From NCBI GenBank assembly GCA_041744575.1, contig JBGTKP010000053.1:10815-74814 (forward strand): 64,000 nt of DNA, written 5' to 3'. Every line of letters begins with the position of its first letter. The stretch's first letter is position 1. The position numbers and the translations under genes are program-made. Under the pieces are notes generated by a model that saw only the letters and a list, made by a program, of their open reading frames with translations, was not told the origin of the DNA and did no database searches. Below are positions 43,871 to 52,633 of the stretch, piece after piece. This stretch comes from JTS-RE37 sp041744575. Lineage in GTDB: Bacteria > Bacteroidota > Bacteroidia > Flavobacteriales > Flavobacteriaceae.

Positions 43871-45514
43871 TTATTGATTCATCGTCAACAGGAATTCTTC
43901 GTTATTTTTTGTTTGTTTGATACGCTGTTCCATGAATTCCATGGCCTCCACCGGGTTCATGTCTGCCAGGTACTTGCGCATGATCCACATACGCTGGATT
44001 GTATTCTCATCCAATAAAAGGTCATCGCGTCGTGTGGATGAAGAAATGAGGTCGATCGCAGGGAAAATCCTGCGGTTACTGATCCTTCGGTCCAGTTGCA
44101 GCTCCATGTTCCCGGTACCTTTGAATTCCTCAAAGATCACCTCGTCCATTTTGGAACCGGTCTCTGTCAGGGCTGTGGCAATAATTGAAAGTGACCCTCC
44201 GTTTTCAATATTCCGGGCGGCTCCGAAAAACCGTTTTGGTTTGTGCAACGCATTGGCGTCAACGCCACCGCTCAATACTTTTCCGGAGGCAGGTTGTACC
44301 GTATTGTAGGCACGGGCCAAACGTGTAATTGAATCCAGGAGAATAACCACATCATGGCCGCATTCGACAAGTCGCTTCGCCTTTTCCAGGACGATATTGG
44401 CTACACGAACGTGTTCGGTAGCCTCCTTGTCAAAAGTGGAAGCTACTACTTCGCCCCGTACATTCCGTTGCATATCAGTCACCTCCTCAGGACGCTCATC
44501 AATAAGTAAAATGATCTGGTAAACTTCCGGATGATTCGCGGCAATGGCATTTGCAATATCTTTCAGCAACATGGTTTTCCCGGTTTTCGGCTGGGAAACG
44601 ATCATACCCCGCTGTCCTTTTCCAATAGGACAGAAGAGGTCCATGATCCTTGTAGAAATATTGCTCTGCCGTTCGGCCAGCTTGAATTTTTCTGTGGGGA
44701 ACAAAGGGGTAAGGTGTTCAAATGACACCCTGTCCCTCACCACCTGAGGATCCAGCCCATTGATCTTATTGACCTTGATGAGCGGAAAGTACTTTTCGCC
44801 TTCCTTGGGAGGGCGGACATTTCCAAGCACGGTATCTCCCGTTTTCAGACCGAATAACCGGATCTGGGATTGGGAAACATATATGTCATCCGGGGAGGAA
44901 AGGTAATTGTAGTCAGAAGATCTTAAAAACCCGTAGCCGTCCTGCATGATATCCAGTACCCCTTCACTTTCGATGATACTGTCAAATTCAAATTCCGGCT
45001 GTTTGTATTTATTCTTTAGGTCCTTGTCAAAATTGTTATTCTTTTTATCCTGAATATTTTTGTGATGGGTATTCTTCTTAGGACTGCCATTTTTGTGAGG
45101 GGAAGGGTTTTTTTGCTGATCTTTCTTTCCGGTACTGGTGTTACCCTCCTGATTTCCGCTGCCTTCCTGATCTCCGCTGCCCTGCTGATTGTCATTGCCC
45201 GGCTGATTGCCGGAATTTTCCCTGAATTCCCGGGTCTCCGGTTTGGATGCCACCAGTACTTCACCATTGTCATTGGTAGGTGCAGGCCTGGTATCCTTCC
45301 TGTGGATACGTTCCTTTTTTGGAGTGAATCGTGGTTTTTCCTCCGATTCAGTGGTGGTTTCCTGGGGGGCCTTTGGATTACTGGCCTGCAGATCAAGGAT
45401 CTGGTAGACCAGATCAAGTTTTTTTAGGGTTTTGTGCTTGGGTACGTTCAAACCTCTCGCAATGTCCTGAAGCTCGGTGAGCTTCATGGCTTTTAAATCA
45501 GAAATCTCAAACAT
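43871..45514 (-). CDS. rho: Transcription termination factor Rho
   Basis: The 547-residue protein has the Rho N-terminal domain (MKLTELQDIARGLNVPKHKT near residue 10) and a low-complexity Asn/Gln/Gly/Lys-rich linker (about 80-165, with GNDNQQGSGDQEGSGNQEGN). Then come the RNA-binding cold-shock-like domain (GYGFLRSSDYNYLSSPDDIY) and the ATPase with Walker A QPKTGKTMLLKD, LLDSITRLARAYN and RKTGNME-like QLDRRISNRRIFPAID. It is a hexameric RNA helicase that ends transcription. An inserted linker is common in Bacteroidetes Rho. It has its own terminator and diverges from the DUF4293 gene. Confidence 0.97.
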   Translation of the reverse strand: MFEISDLKAMKLTELQDIARGLNVPKHKTLKKLDLVYQILDLQASNPKAPQETTTESEEKPRFTPKKERIHRKDTRPAPTNDNGEVLVASKPETREFRENSGNQPGNDNQQGSGDQEGSGNQEGNTSTGKKDQQKNPSPHKNGSPKKNTHHKNIQDKKNNNFDKDLKNKYKQPEFEFDSIIESEGVLDIMQDGYGFLRSSDYNYLSSPDDIYVSQSQIRLFGLKTGDTVLGNVRPPKEGEKYFPLIKVNKINGLDPQVVRDRVSFEHLTPLFPTEKFKLAERQSNISTRIMDLFCPIGKGQRGMIVSQPKTGKTMLLKDIANAIAANHPEVYQIILLIDERPEEVTDMQRNVRGEVVASTFDKEATEHVRVANIVLEKAKRLVECGHDVVILLDSITRLARAYNTVQPASGKVLSGGVDANALHKPKRFFGAARNIENGGSLSIIATALTETGSKMDEVIFEEFKGTGNMELQLDRRISNRRIFPAIDLISSSTRRDDLLLDENTIQRMWIMRKYLADMNPVEAMEFMEQRIKQTKNNEEFLLTMNQ

Positions 45515-45676
45515 TAAATATTGAATAAATTATACGTATCTCAAAAAAAATGAAGTGTCTTGTTATGTGGGTATTACGCGGGAATGAAATCCCAATTTGG
45601 TAAGTGTTATAACGAATAACTTGGCAATATTACGAATTATTTTCAACAATCGGTAGATAAATTTTAAAAAGACCTG

Positions 45677-45684
45677 TATTTTTG
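45677..45684 (+). promoter_or_regulatory. Promoter -7 box of the DUF4293 gene
   Basis: TATTTTTG fits the Bacteroidetes -7 box TAnnTTTG exactly and lies 20 bases before the GTG start. No clear TTG -33 box is found at the usual distance. Confidence 0.5.
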
Positions 45685-45704
45685 GCACGGAATATCTAAA
45701 AAGT

Positions 45705-46115
45705 GTGATCCAGCGTATACAAACAATTTACCTGATAATCGTAGCTCTGCTGACAGGGGTGTTGCCATTCTGGGTGAATCTGTGGTCCGATGCCAAGGGA
45801 GAGGACTTATTTGCCAGAAATGATGTAATGATTTCGGCAGTTTTCTATACGTCTGCAATTATGGCCGTCATCGCCATCCTGCTTTATAAAAATAGACAAC
45901 ATCAATTTGTACTTAACAGGTTGAACATGATATTGGAACTTTTTTTACTGGGATTTTTCGTTTACCGGTCCCTAAGTGTATCCGGAGAGGCTCAGGTCTC
46001 AGAGAAGGGTATTGGGATGCTGATTCCTGTTTTTTCTATCGTTTTTTTGGTCCTGGCCAACAGGGCTGTCAAGAGGGATGAGGATCTTGTAAAATCTGTG
46101 GATCGTCTGCGTTAA
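45705..46115 (+). CDS. DUF4293 family membrane protein
   Basis: The 136-residue protein starts at GTG (45705) in the family-typical frame MIQRIQTIYLIIVALL and has four hydrophobic segments, with SAIMAVIAILLYKNRQHQFVLNRLNM between the second and third. It ends NRAVKRDEDLVKSVDRLR, as in other DUF4293 proteins, which lie next to rho in Bacteroidetes. Function is unknown. A -7 promoter box lies 20 bases upstream, and a strong stem-loop follows at 46145-46173. Confidence 0.9.
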   Translation: MIQRIQTIYLIIVALLTGVLPFWVNLWSDAKGEDLFARNDVMISAVFYTSAIMAVIAILLYKNRQHQFVLNRLNMILELFLLGFFVYRSLSVSGEAQVSEKGIGMLIPVFSIVFLVLANRAVKRDEDLVKSVDRLR

Positions 46116-46144
46116 AACTAAATCTTAGTTGTATTAGTGCGAAG

Positions 46145-46173
46145 AAACCCTGGTGGCAACATCAGGGTTTTTT
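46145..46173 (+). terminator. Intrinsic terminator of the DUF4293 gene
   Basis: AAACCCTG (46145-46152) pairs with CAGGGTTT (46163-46170), an 8-bp stem with a 10-base loop, followed by TTT. It also lies 29 bases after the minus-strand phosphoesterase stop and could act on both strands. Confidence 0.88.
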
Positions 46174-46201
46174 GCGAGGTCGTTTAAAGTATCTCTCCGC
46201 A

Positions 46202-46714
46202 TCAGGCAGGCCGCTCCTTCTGTCGCAGGCCCAACTCTATTACCTCCAGGTTTCTGATCTCACCTCCATCGATTTCAAACCGGAGCATGGTCCGTACCTT
46301 ATGGAATCCGAATTTCCCGCAGGCGCCGGGATTCATATGCAGCAGCTGCAGTTTCTTGTCGTACTGTACTTTCAGGATGTGGGAATGGCCGCAGATGAAC
46401 AATCCCGGAGGTTGATTCGTCAGCAGATTCCTGGTTCTGGCATTGTATGAGGGAGGATAGCCCCCGATGTGAGTCATCAATACGGCCAGACCTTCACAAC
46501 TAAATCGCTGGTCCTTCGGGAATTCCTGCCGGACCGCGGTACTGTCAATGTTTCCATATACTGCCCTTACAGGTTTTATGGCGGCGAGCCTGTCGCTTAC
46601 TTCCAGGCTCCCAATATCACCCGCATGCCAAATCTCATCCGCCATTCCGGCATAGGCCACGATCCGGGAATCGAGATGGGCATGGGTGTCGGAAAGAAGT
46701 AGAATTCTGGTCAT
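46202..46714 (-). CDS. Metallophosphoesterase, YfcE/MJ0936-like
   Basis: From the ATG at 46712-46714 the protein has 170 residues and starts MTRILLLSDTHAHLDSR, the first metal motif (DxH). It continues with HAGDIGS (GD), VYGNIDS (GN variant), LMTHIGGYPP (H) and CGHSHILKVQ (GH), the five metal-binding motifs of the YfcE-type phosphodiesterases. It hydrolyses phosphodiesters; the natural substrate is unknown. The frame is open 25 codons further back to 46789, but that lead lacks family similarity. It diverges from truA. Confidence 0.9.
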   Translation of the reverse strand: MTRILLLSDTHAHLDSRIVAYAGMADEIWHAGDIGSLEVSDRLAAIKPVRAVYGNIDSTAVRQEFPKDQRFSCEGLAVLMTHIGGYPPSYNARTRNLLTNQPPGLFICGHSHILKVQYDKKLQLLHMNPGACGKFGFHKVRTMLRFEIDGGEIRNLEVIELGLRQKERPA

Positions 46715-46809
46715 TGTATTCCGGGGTCGGGATTCACAGAAAAGAGGCGCCCCGGCCAAAATTTGAAGGGGAACCAGTATCTTTGTCAAGGCTAAAATAA
46801 GGGATTCAT

Positions 46810-47562
46810 TTGAGATATTTTATTGACTTTTCCTACGTGGGAACTGCCTATCACGGCTGGCAGTCACAACCCAATGCAATCACGGTACAGCAGCTTATGG
46901 AGGAGGTTCTTTCTGCTGTCCTTCGCGAAAAGGTGGCCCTGGTGGCAGCGGGCAGAACGGACACCGGTGTTCACGCCAGACAAATGATCGCCCACTGTGA
47001 TCTTTCGGAAATAGAGAATGAAGCGACGCTTATCCAAAGGCTGAACGCTTTTTTGCCTGAAGATATCGCGATTAATGCCATCCTTTCGGTGCCGGCCGAT
47101 GCCCATGCCCGCTTTGATGCCATTGAAAGGACTTATGAATACTGGGTGGTCCGAAATAAAAATCCCTTCTACAGGGATGCTGCCTGGTACAGGCATGAAA
47201 TGCTTGATTTAAAATCAATGAACGAGGCTGCCGCCTTACTCATGGATTACAGAGATTTTAAATGTTTTTCAAAGACGGGAAGCGATGTGAAAACGTACCA
47301 TTGTCACATTACCCACGCGGCCTGGCAAAACGTGGGGGAGCTGTTTGTATTCAGAATATCGGCCGACCGGTTTTTGAGGAACATGGTACGTGCCATTGTT
47401 GGTACACTGATAGAAGTCGGTCAGGGGAAGATAGCCGTTGAGGATGTTAAGACAATAATAAAAAGCGGGGATCGGGCCCGCGCGGGAGTATCAGTACCGG
47501 CAAAAGGATTATATTTGACCAGGATCACATACCCGGAAAATATACAGGCACCGCATGGATAA
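46810..47562 (+). CDS. truA: tRNA pseudouridine synthase A
   Basis: The 250-residue protein begins at TTG (46810) in the family frame MRYFIDFSYVGTAYHGWQ, and no later ATG gives a complete protein. The catalytic Asp is in GRTDTGVHARQM near residue 58; other motifs are ARFDAIERTYEYWV and FLRNMVRAIVGTLIEVG. It isomerises U38-40 in the tRNA anticodon arm. Its stop codon region overlaps the next gene by 8 bases, so truA and the ABC exporter are translationally coupled. TTG as a start is uncommon. Confidence 0.95.
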   Translation: MRYFIDFSYVGTAYHGWQSQPNAITVQQLMEEVLSAVLREKVALVAAGRTDTGVHARQMIAHCDLSEIENEATLIQRLNAFLPEDIAINAILSVPADAHARFDAIERTYEYWVVRNKNPFYRDAAWYRHEMLDLKSMNEAAALLMDYRDFKCFSKTGSDVKTYHCHITHAAWQNVGELFVFRISADRFLRNMVRAIVGTLIEVGQGKIAVEDVKTIIKSGDRARAGVSVPAKGLYLTRITYPENIQAPHG

Positions 47563-49321
47563 CGAAGGTGGTAAAGCGTTTGATTACAGGTTATTTAGCA
47601 GGGTTTTTGCCTTCACCCGGCCCTACCTCCTCACCTTTTGCGGGGTGGCCCTGGCCGCTGTTCTGCTTTCCGGATTTGCAGTGGTTTCTCCGCTGATCGT
47701 TGGGAATATTATTGATGAGGCGATCAAAAAAAGCGATGCCGAAAAATTACTCTTTCTCACCTGCCTCATGGCGGCTGTCCTGGTTGGGCAGGTCCTGAGC
47801 CAGCTTGGCTTTAATTATTATGCCAACTGGTTGGGGGAATCTGTCATCAAGGATATTCGGATCAGGTTGTTTGACAGGATGGTGGGCTTTAAAATGCAGT
47901 ATTTCAATAATTCATCCATCGGCGTTCTTGTGACACGTGCCGTCGCGGATTTACAGCGAATCGGAGAAATTTTCAGCCAGGGATTTTTTGTGATCGTCGC
48001 AGACCTTCTGAAAATGGTGATTGTAGGACTTGTCATGCTGATCCTGAACTGGAAGCTTGCCCTGATCGTTTTTGGCGTACTTCCCCTGATCCTTTACGCC
48101 ACACGTGTTTTTCAGAAGGCTATGAAGAAGGCCTTTATAGATGTGAGGGCACAGGTTGCAAATCTCAATTCATTTGTACAGGAACGTATTACTGGAATGA
48201 AGATCGTACAGCTCTTTAACAGGGAACAAACAGAAAGCAACAAATTCCGGGAGATCAATCAGAAACACCAGGATGCCTGGCTGAAAACGGTGTGGTATAA
48301 TTCCTTCTTTTTTCCGATTGCGGATATTGTCTCCTCAATTACCGTTGGTTTGATCGTTTGGTACGGCGGGCTGCAGAATGTGACTCAGCTGGGGGCGGAA
48401 GAATACGGCACTATCTTTTCCTTTATCCTTCTATCCGGGATGTTGTTTCAACCGCTCAGGCAGATAGCTGATAAATTCAATACCCTGCAGATGGGGATGG
48501 TTGCTGCCAACCGCGTTTTTAAGATCCTGGATACGGATAGCAGGATTGCGGATACGGGATCGATGGTAAAGGAGCATGTGGAGGGAAACATCCAGTTCAG
48601 GAACGTCCATTTCAGTTATATCAAAGAGGAGGAAGTGCTTCACGGGGTGTCCTTCGAAGTCTCAGCCGGACAGACCATTGCCATTGTCGGTGCCACCGGG
48701 GCAGGCAAGTCGACCATCATCAACCTGCTCAACCGTTTTTATGAGATCAACTCAGGGTCTATCCTGATTGACGGCGTTGAAATACAGGACTACCAACTTT
48801 CAAGTCTTAGAAGGAATATTGCCGTCGTCCTGCAGGATGTATTTCTTTTTGCGGATACCATCGCGAATAATATTTCCCTTAAGGATACTTCCATTAAAAT
48901 TGAGGATATTAAAATTGCCGCCAAACAGATCGGGGTTCATGATTTTATCAGCTCTCTTCCCGGAGGGTATGAATATAATGTCAAAGAGCGGGGAACGATG
49001 CTGTCCAGCGGACAGCGGCAACTTATTGCATTCCTGAGAGCGTATGTCAGCAATCCCAGCATTTTGGTCTTGGATGAAGCCACCTCATCGGTGGATACCT
49101 ATTCCGAACAACTTATACAAAAAGCAACCGAGCGTATTACAGAGGGGAGGACCTCCATTATTATTGCCCACCGCCTGGCGACCATTAAAAAAGCGGATAT
49201 CATTTTGGTAATGGATGCCGGCAAGATTGTGGAGAAGGGAACCCACAAACAACTCCTTAAAAAAGGAGGATACTACAACAGCCTTTATGAAGCGCAGTTC
49301 CTGAAGGAAGAAGTTGCCTAA
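47555..49321 (+). CDS. ABC exporter with fused membrane and ATPase domains (MsbA-like)
   Basis: The 588-residue protein has an N-terminal six-helix transmembrane domain (to about residue 320, with NFYANWLGESVIKDIRIRLF) and a complete ATPase domain: Walker A VGATGAGKSTII near 384, Q-loop VVLQDVFLF, signature MLSSGQRQLIAF, Walker B ILVLDEATSSVD and H-loop IIAHRLA. It works as a dimer. Similarity to MsbA/LmrA suggests lipid or drug export. The gene overlaps truA by 8 bases and the next gene is convergent, 5 bases away. The substrate is not deducible. Confidence 0.92.
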   Translation: MDNEGGKAFDYRLFSRVFAFTRPYLLTFCGVALAAVLLSGFAVVSPLIVGNIIDEAIKKSDAEKLLFLTCLMAAVLVGQVLSQLGFNYYANWLGESVIKDIRIRLFDRMVGFKMQYFNNSSIGVLVTRAVADLQRIGEIFSQGFFVIVADLLKMVIVGLVMLILNWKLALIVFGVLPLILYATRVFQKAMKKAFIDVRAQVANLNSFVQERITGMKIVQLFNREQTESNKFREINQKHQDAWLKTVWYNSFFFPIADIVSSITVGLIVWYGGLQNVTQLGAEEYGTIFSFILLSGMLFQPLRQIADKFNTLQMGMVAANRVFKILDTDSRIADTGSMVKEHVEGNIQFRNVHFSYIKEEEVLHGVSFEVSAGQTIAIVGATGAGKSTIINLLNRFYEINSGSILIDGVEIQDYQLSSLRRNIAVVLQDVFLFADTIANNISLKDTSIKIEDIKIAAKQIGVHDFISSLPGGYEYNVKERGTMLSSGQRQLIAFLRAYVSNPSILVLDEATSSVDTYSEQLIQKATERITEGRTSIIIAHRLATIKKADIILVMDAGKIVEKGTHKQLLKKGGYYNSLYEAQFLKEEVA

Positions 49322-49325
49322 TCAT

Positions 49326-50105
49326 TCACTTTTTAGGCATAAAATCCTGCAAGTTCAGATCTCCTGTCAGAAAAAAGAAAATATTCATTCCAATGGCGAC
49401 GGCCATATACCCGAATAAAAATAATAGGATGTATATCGCCGATCTTTGTATCCGCTGCAAAAACCTAATGGAACAGAGGGAATTCAGTACAAACAAAGAA
49501 TACCCAATCATTAGTGCAATGAAAAGCAGGGAATATGAAAAATAGGATTCAGGCGAGAGTATTAGCAGGAACAGGCTGATTGGGAAGGAAGCTATATTGT
49601 ATTGCGCAAGTGAATAAATGGAGATAACGGCATGTTCCGGAAGCAGGTAGTCTGCTTTATTAAAAGTAAGATACCCGGCTATGGCCATCACAGGGACGTA
49701 AAGGATAAAAATGAAGGAGCTGTAGTCAGCGGTTAGGGATAGAATTTTTTGACCGGTCTCAGGGCTGAGGCTACTGTCAAAAATATCCATTTGCATCCGA
49801 TCCAGATAGTACTTTGTTATCAAAAAAAAGAGGATCCCGGAGCAGGCCAGGGAAAGGCCCAGATAGTTGAAAGGCCCGAGGTATTTTTTTCGCACCCCGG
49901 CAATATATCCACGGAGTACTTCCCCGGGCCGCACTGTCAGATCGATCAGGGTACGCATAAAGGTATTGTCAACGCTGAGAAACTGTGTCGAGAAATCGGT
50001 GGCGATATTTTGCAGCGTCAGTCTTTTTCTGATCACTTTTGCACCGCAGTGCGAACAAAAGTTCTGCTCGTCCTCAAGCCGATGCAGGCAGTTTTTACAT
50101 TCCAT
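49326..50105 (-). CDS. DUF3667 family membrane protein with zinc ribbon
   Basis: The 259-residue protein starts with a zinc-ribbon MECKNCLHRLEDEQNFCSHCG (CxxC...CxxC), then a short amphipathic segment with FLSVDNTFMRTLIDLTVRPG and GYIAGVRKKYLGPFNYLGLS, the DUF3667 signature, followed by four or five hydrophobic helices. Its function is unknown. It is 3 bases after cdaA on the same strand, so the two are likely cotranscribed and possibly coupled. It converges with the ABC exporter. Confidence 0.88.
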   Translation of the reverse strand: MECKNCLHRLEDEQNFCSHCGAKVIRKRLTLQNIATDFSTQFLSVDNTFMRTLIDLTVRPGEVLRGYIAGVRKKYLGPFNYLGLSLACSGILFFLITKYYLDRMQMDIFDSSLSPETGQKILSLTADYSSFIFILYVPVMAIAGYLTFNKADYLLPEHAVISIYSLAQYNIASFPISLFLLILSPESYFSYSLLFIALMIGYSLFVLNSLCSIRFLQRIQRSAIYILLFLFGYMAVAIGMNIFFFLTGDLNLQDFMPKK

Positions 50106-50108
50106 CCC

Positions 50109-50894
50109 TTACAGCAGGTCTTCCTTTATAATCAGCACCAGTTCGGGCAGGTCATTATAAAATATGAATTCCCCATTCTTGATATAGGAAAGCTGTCCGG
50201 TTTCTTCGCTCACTACCAGGGCCAAGGCGTCCGTGCGTTCGGTAATTCCCACTGCCGCCCTGTGCCTCAGACCAAATCGTTGTGGCATATTGCGATCCTT
50301 TGATACAGGGAGGATCACCCTGGTGGCAATTATAGCATTATTTGCTATAATGGCCGCCCCGTCGTGTAAAGGACTATTCTTATAGAAAATACTTTCAATG
50401 ATCGGCTGATTGACCTCAAGGTTCATGGGATCGCCGGAAGACTTGACAAAGTCCAGCGAATTATTGCGCTTTAAAACCAGGATGGCACCGGTCCTCGATT
50501 TGGCCATTTTATCACAGGCAGCTATGATACTTTCAACATCCAGTTCCGATGGAGCCCCCTCCTGCCTTAGGAATTTGAAGTGTTTGACGAAATTGCGTTT
50601 GGTGGCAAAATTTGTCGAACCGATCAGTAGCAGGAATTTTCGAATTTCCTGCTGGAAAACGATGATCAGTGCGATAAGTCCCACCTGCATGAAGCCGCCA
50701 ACCATACTGCTGATCATTTTCATATCCAGAAGCTCTGTCAGCTTCCAGAATCCCCATACGATGACAATCCCAAGAAAAATATTGATGGCTACGGTTCCCC
50801 GGACAAGTTTGTAGATATAATAAAGCAGGATGGCGACCAGGACAATATCTATAACGTCTGTAATTCCAAATTCCAGAAACTTTATAAAATCCAA
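50109..50894 (-). CDS. cdaA: Diadenylate cyclase CdaA
   Basis: The 261-residue protein has three N-terminal hydrophobic helices and a DisA_N (DAC) domain. The catalytic motifs are present: NSPLHDGAAIIANNAI (DGA) and RFGLRHRAAVGITERTDAL (RHR). It makes cyclic di-AMP from two ATP at the membrane. Neighbours are folP upstream (155 bases) and the DUF3667 gene downstream. The glmM and cdaR genes that flank cdaA in Firmicutes are not present here. Confidence 0.94.
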   Translation of the reverse strand: MDFIKFLEFGITDVIDIVLVAILLYYIYKLVRGTVAINIFLGIVIVWGFWKLTELLDMKMISSMVGGFMQVGLIALIIVFQQEIRKFLLLIGSTNFATKRNFVKHFKFLRQEGAPSELDVESIIAACDKMAKSRTGAILVLKRNNSLDFVKSSGDPMNLEVNQPIIESIFYKNSPLHDGAAIIANNAIIATRVILPVSKDRNMPQRFGLRHRAAVGITERTDALALVVSEETGQLSYIKNGEFIFYNDLPELVLIIKEDLL

Positions 50895-51049
50895 TCCTCG
50901 CTTTTTTGTAAAATTATGAAATGAACCAGTACTAAAAAATTGTTATCAACTGAAATGTTGATATATAGATGACACCCACAGGCCTACAGACTCGGATGAT
51001 ATATAAATTCTGACACCATTGATCAGATAAACAATGAGCGCGCTTGAAA

Positions 51050-51898
51050 TCAATCTTTTAAACCGGAGATATGCCTAAAAAGAACGATGCATTCCTGAGC
51101 CTCCCTTACATCATGTGCTCTCAGGATATGGGCGCCTTTGCTCAGGGCGGTCATATGCAACGCAGTTGTTCCATTCAGGCTTTCAGACACTTCTGCTTCC
51201 AGGGTTTTGTAGACCATCGATTTACGACTGATCCCCACGAGCAAAGGAAGTTCAAAATACCGAAAGAATTCCAGATTTCTGAGCATTTCAAAATTTTGAG
51301 AAATGGTTTTGGCAAAACCAAAACCCGGGTCAATCAACACGTCATTGATACCGTGGGTCCTGGCCAGGGCCACTTTTTCAGAAAGCGAATAATATATTTC
51401 CCTCACGAGGTCCTCATAGACAGCGTGTTCCCTCATAGTTTGTGGCGTCCCTTTCATATGCATCATACAATAAGGAACCTGACATTTCGCTACCAGTGGC
51501 ATCATGTCCTTATCCCCGGTTCCGGCGGTGATGTCATTGATCATGGCCGCCCCTCTGTCCAGACATTTTCGCGCAACTTCACTTCTAAAGGTATCAACAG
51601 ACAAAATGCTCTGGGGAAAAGCCTCCATCAGCCATTCTATGACCGGTAATATCCGCTCCTCTTCCTGAACGCCTGTTATATCTGTGGCTCCGGGTCTTGA
51701 GCTGTATGCCCCGACGTCCAGGAAGGTGGCACCTTCTTCCAGCATCCTCCCTGCATGCCTAAGGATCGAATCTCTCCCCTTGTGCTTCCCGCCGTCATAG
51801 AAGGAGTCCGGGGTGACGTTGAGAATGCCCATTACCCGGGGGATTGAGAGGTCGATCAACCGGCCTTTACAGTTAATCGTCATACTACCATTCTGCAT
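51050..51898 (-). CDS. folP: Dihydropteroate synthase
   Basis: The 282-residue protein is a TIM barrel with RVMGILNVTPDSFYDGG (pterin/PABA-binding loop 1) near residue 22, DVGAYSSRPGATDITGVQEE (loop 2), INDITAG and LLVGISRKSMVYKTL. It joins dihydropterin pyrophosphate to p-aminobenzoate in folate synthesis; folE for the first step lies at 32892. It is divergent from the DUF1599 gene (91 bases apart). A start five codons in (MTINCK) is possible. Confidence 0.95.
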   Translation of the reverse strand: MQNGSMTINCKGRLIDLSIPRVMGILNVTPDSFYDGGKHKGRDSILRHAGRMLEEGATFLDVGAYSSRPGATDITGVQEEERILPVIEWLMEAFPQSILSVDTFRSEVARKCLDRGAAMINDITAGTGDKDMMPLVAKCQVPYCMMHMKGTPQTMREHAVYEDLVREIYYSLSEKVALARTHGINDVLIDPGFGFAKTISQNFEMLRNLEFFRYFELPLLVGISRKSMVYKTLEAEVSESLNGTTALHMTALSKGAHILRAHDVREAQECIVLFRHISGLKD

Positions 51899-51989
51899 AT
51901 ACAGGCATTTGGCAAAGGGATAAGTTTGATGTTCAATTCTTGACGGATAACTAATTTTAATCGAAATTTACGCAAATTACAAAGATTAC

Positions 51990-52532
51990 ATGCAGCAAAC
52001 CTCCGAACAGTATGACGCCGTAATAGCCATTTGCAGAGATTTGTTTCTGAATAAAATGAAAGACTATGGCAGTGCCTGGCGGATATTACGACTCCCTTCG
52101 CTGACCGACCAGATCTACATAAAGGCGCAGCGCATCCGGAGTCTGCAGGAGAAGGGGACGCAAAAAATCGCCGATGATGAAAGTTCTGAATTCATCGGGA
52201 TTATCAACTATTCGGTCATGGCGCTGATTCAATTGGAAAAAGGTGTTTCTGAAGAACCGGATCTCAGCGAACCGGAAGCTGCCGAACTGTTCAGGAAGGT
52301 CGTTGCTGAAACAAGGTCGCTCATGGAGGATAAGAATCATGACTACGGGGAAGCCTGGCGCGATATGCGCATAAGTTCCCTGACCGATCTTATTCTGCAG
52401 AAACTGCTTAGGATAAAGCAAATGGAAGATAATGACGGCAAAACCCTGGTAAGTGAAGGGATTGACTCCAATTATCAGGACATCATCAATTATGGGGTAT
52501 TTGCCATGATCCTGCTCGGGAAGGCCATCTAG
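51990..52532 (+). CDS. DUF1599 domain protein with two repeats
   Basis: The 180-residue soluble protein has two similar halves: KMKDYGSAWRILRLPSLTDQ near residue 23 and EDKNHDYGEAWRDMRISSLTD near 107, each followed by FIGIINYSVMALIQ or DIINYGVFAMIL. This fits DUF1599 (nucleotide modification associated domain 1-like in Pfam, from memory). The role is unknown. It begins a plus-strand run with the BT_3928-family gene, tpiA and prmA. Confidence 0.88.
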   Translation: MQQTSEQYDAVIAICRDLFLNKMKDYGSAWRILRLPSLTDQIYIKAQRIRSLQEKGTQKIADDESSEFIGIINYSVMALIQLEKGVSEEPDLSEPEAAELFRKVVAETRSLMEDKNHDYGEAWRDMRISSLTDLILQKLLRIKQMEDNDGKTLVSEGIDSNYQDIINYGVFAMILLGKAI

Positions 52533-52633
52533 CGGAAACGACTTAAGACAGTCTTTTTCGGCACAATTTTCAGAGATAAAAGAGCGGAATTTTAACTTCA
52601 AAAGAATGAACGAAATAAATAGGATATTTTAAT

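Noticed and set aside
45120..45240. Repeat-like DNA, considered as a tandem repeat locus
   Set aside because: The repeats are irregular and follow codons of the Rho linker, so they need no separate feature.
45062..45427. Hydrophobic plus-strand frame of 121 codons antisense to rho
   Set aside because: It comes from the repeated Gly/Gln/Asn linker codons read in the other direction, and no promoter or start context supports it.
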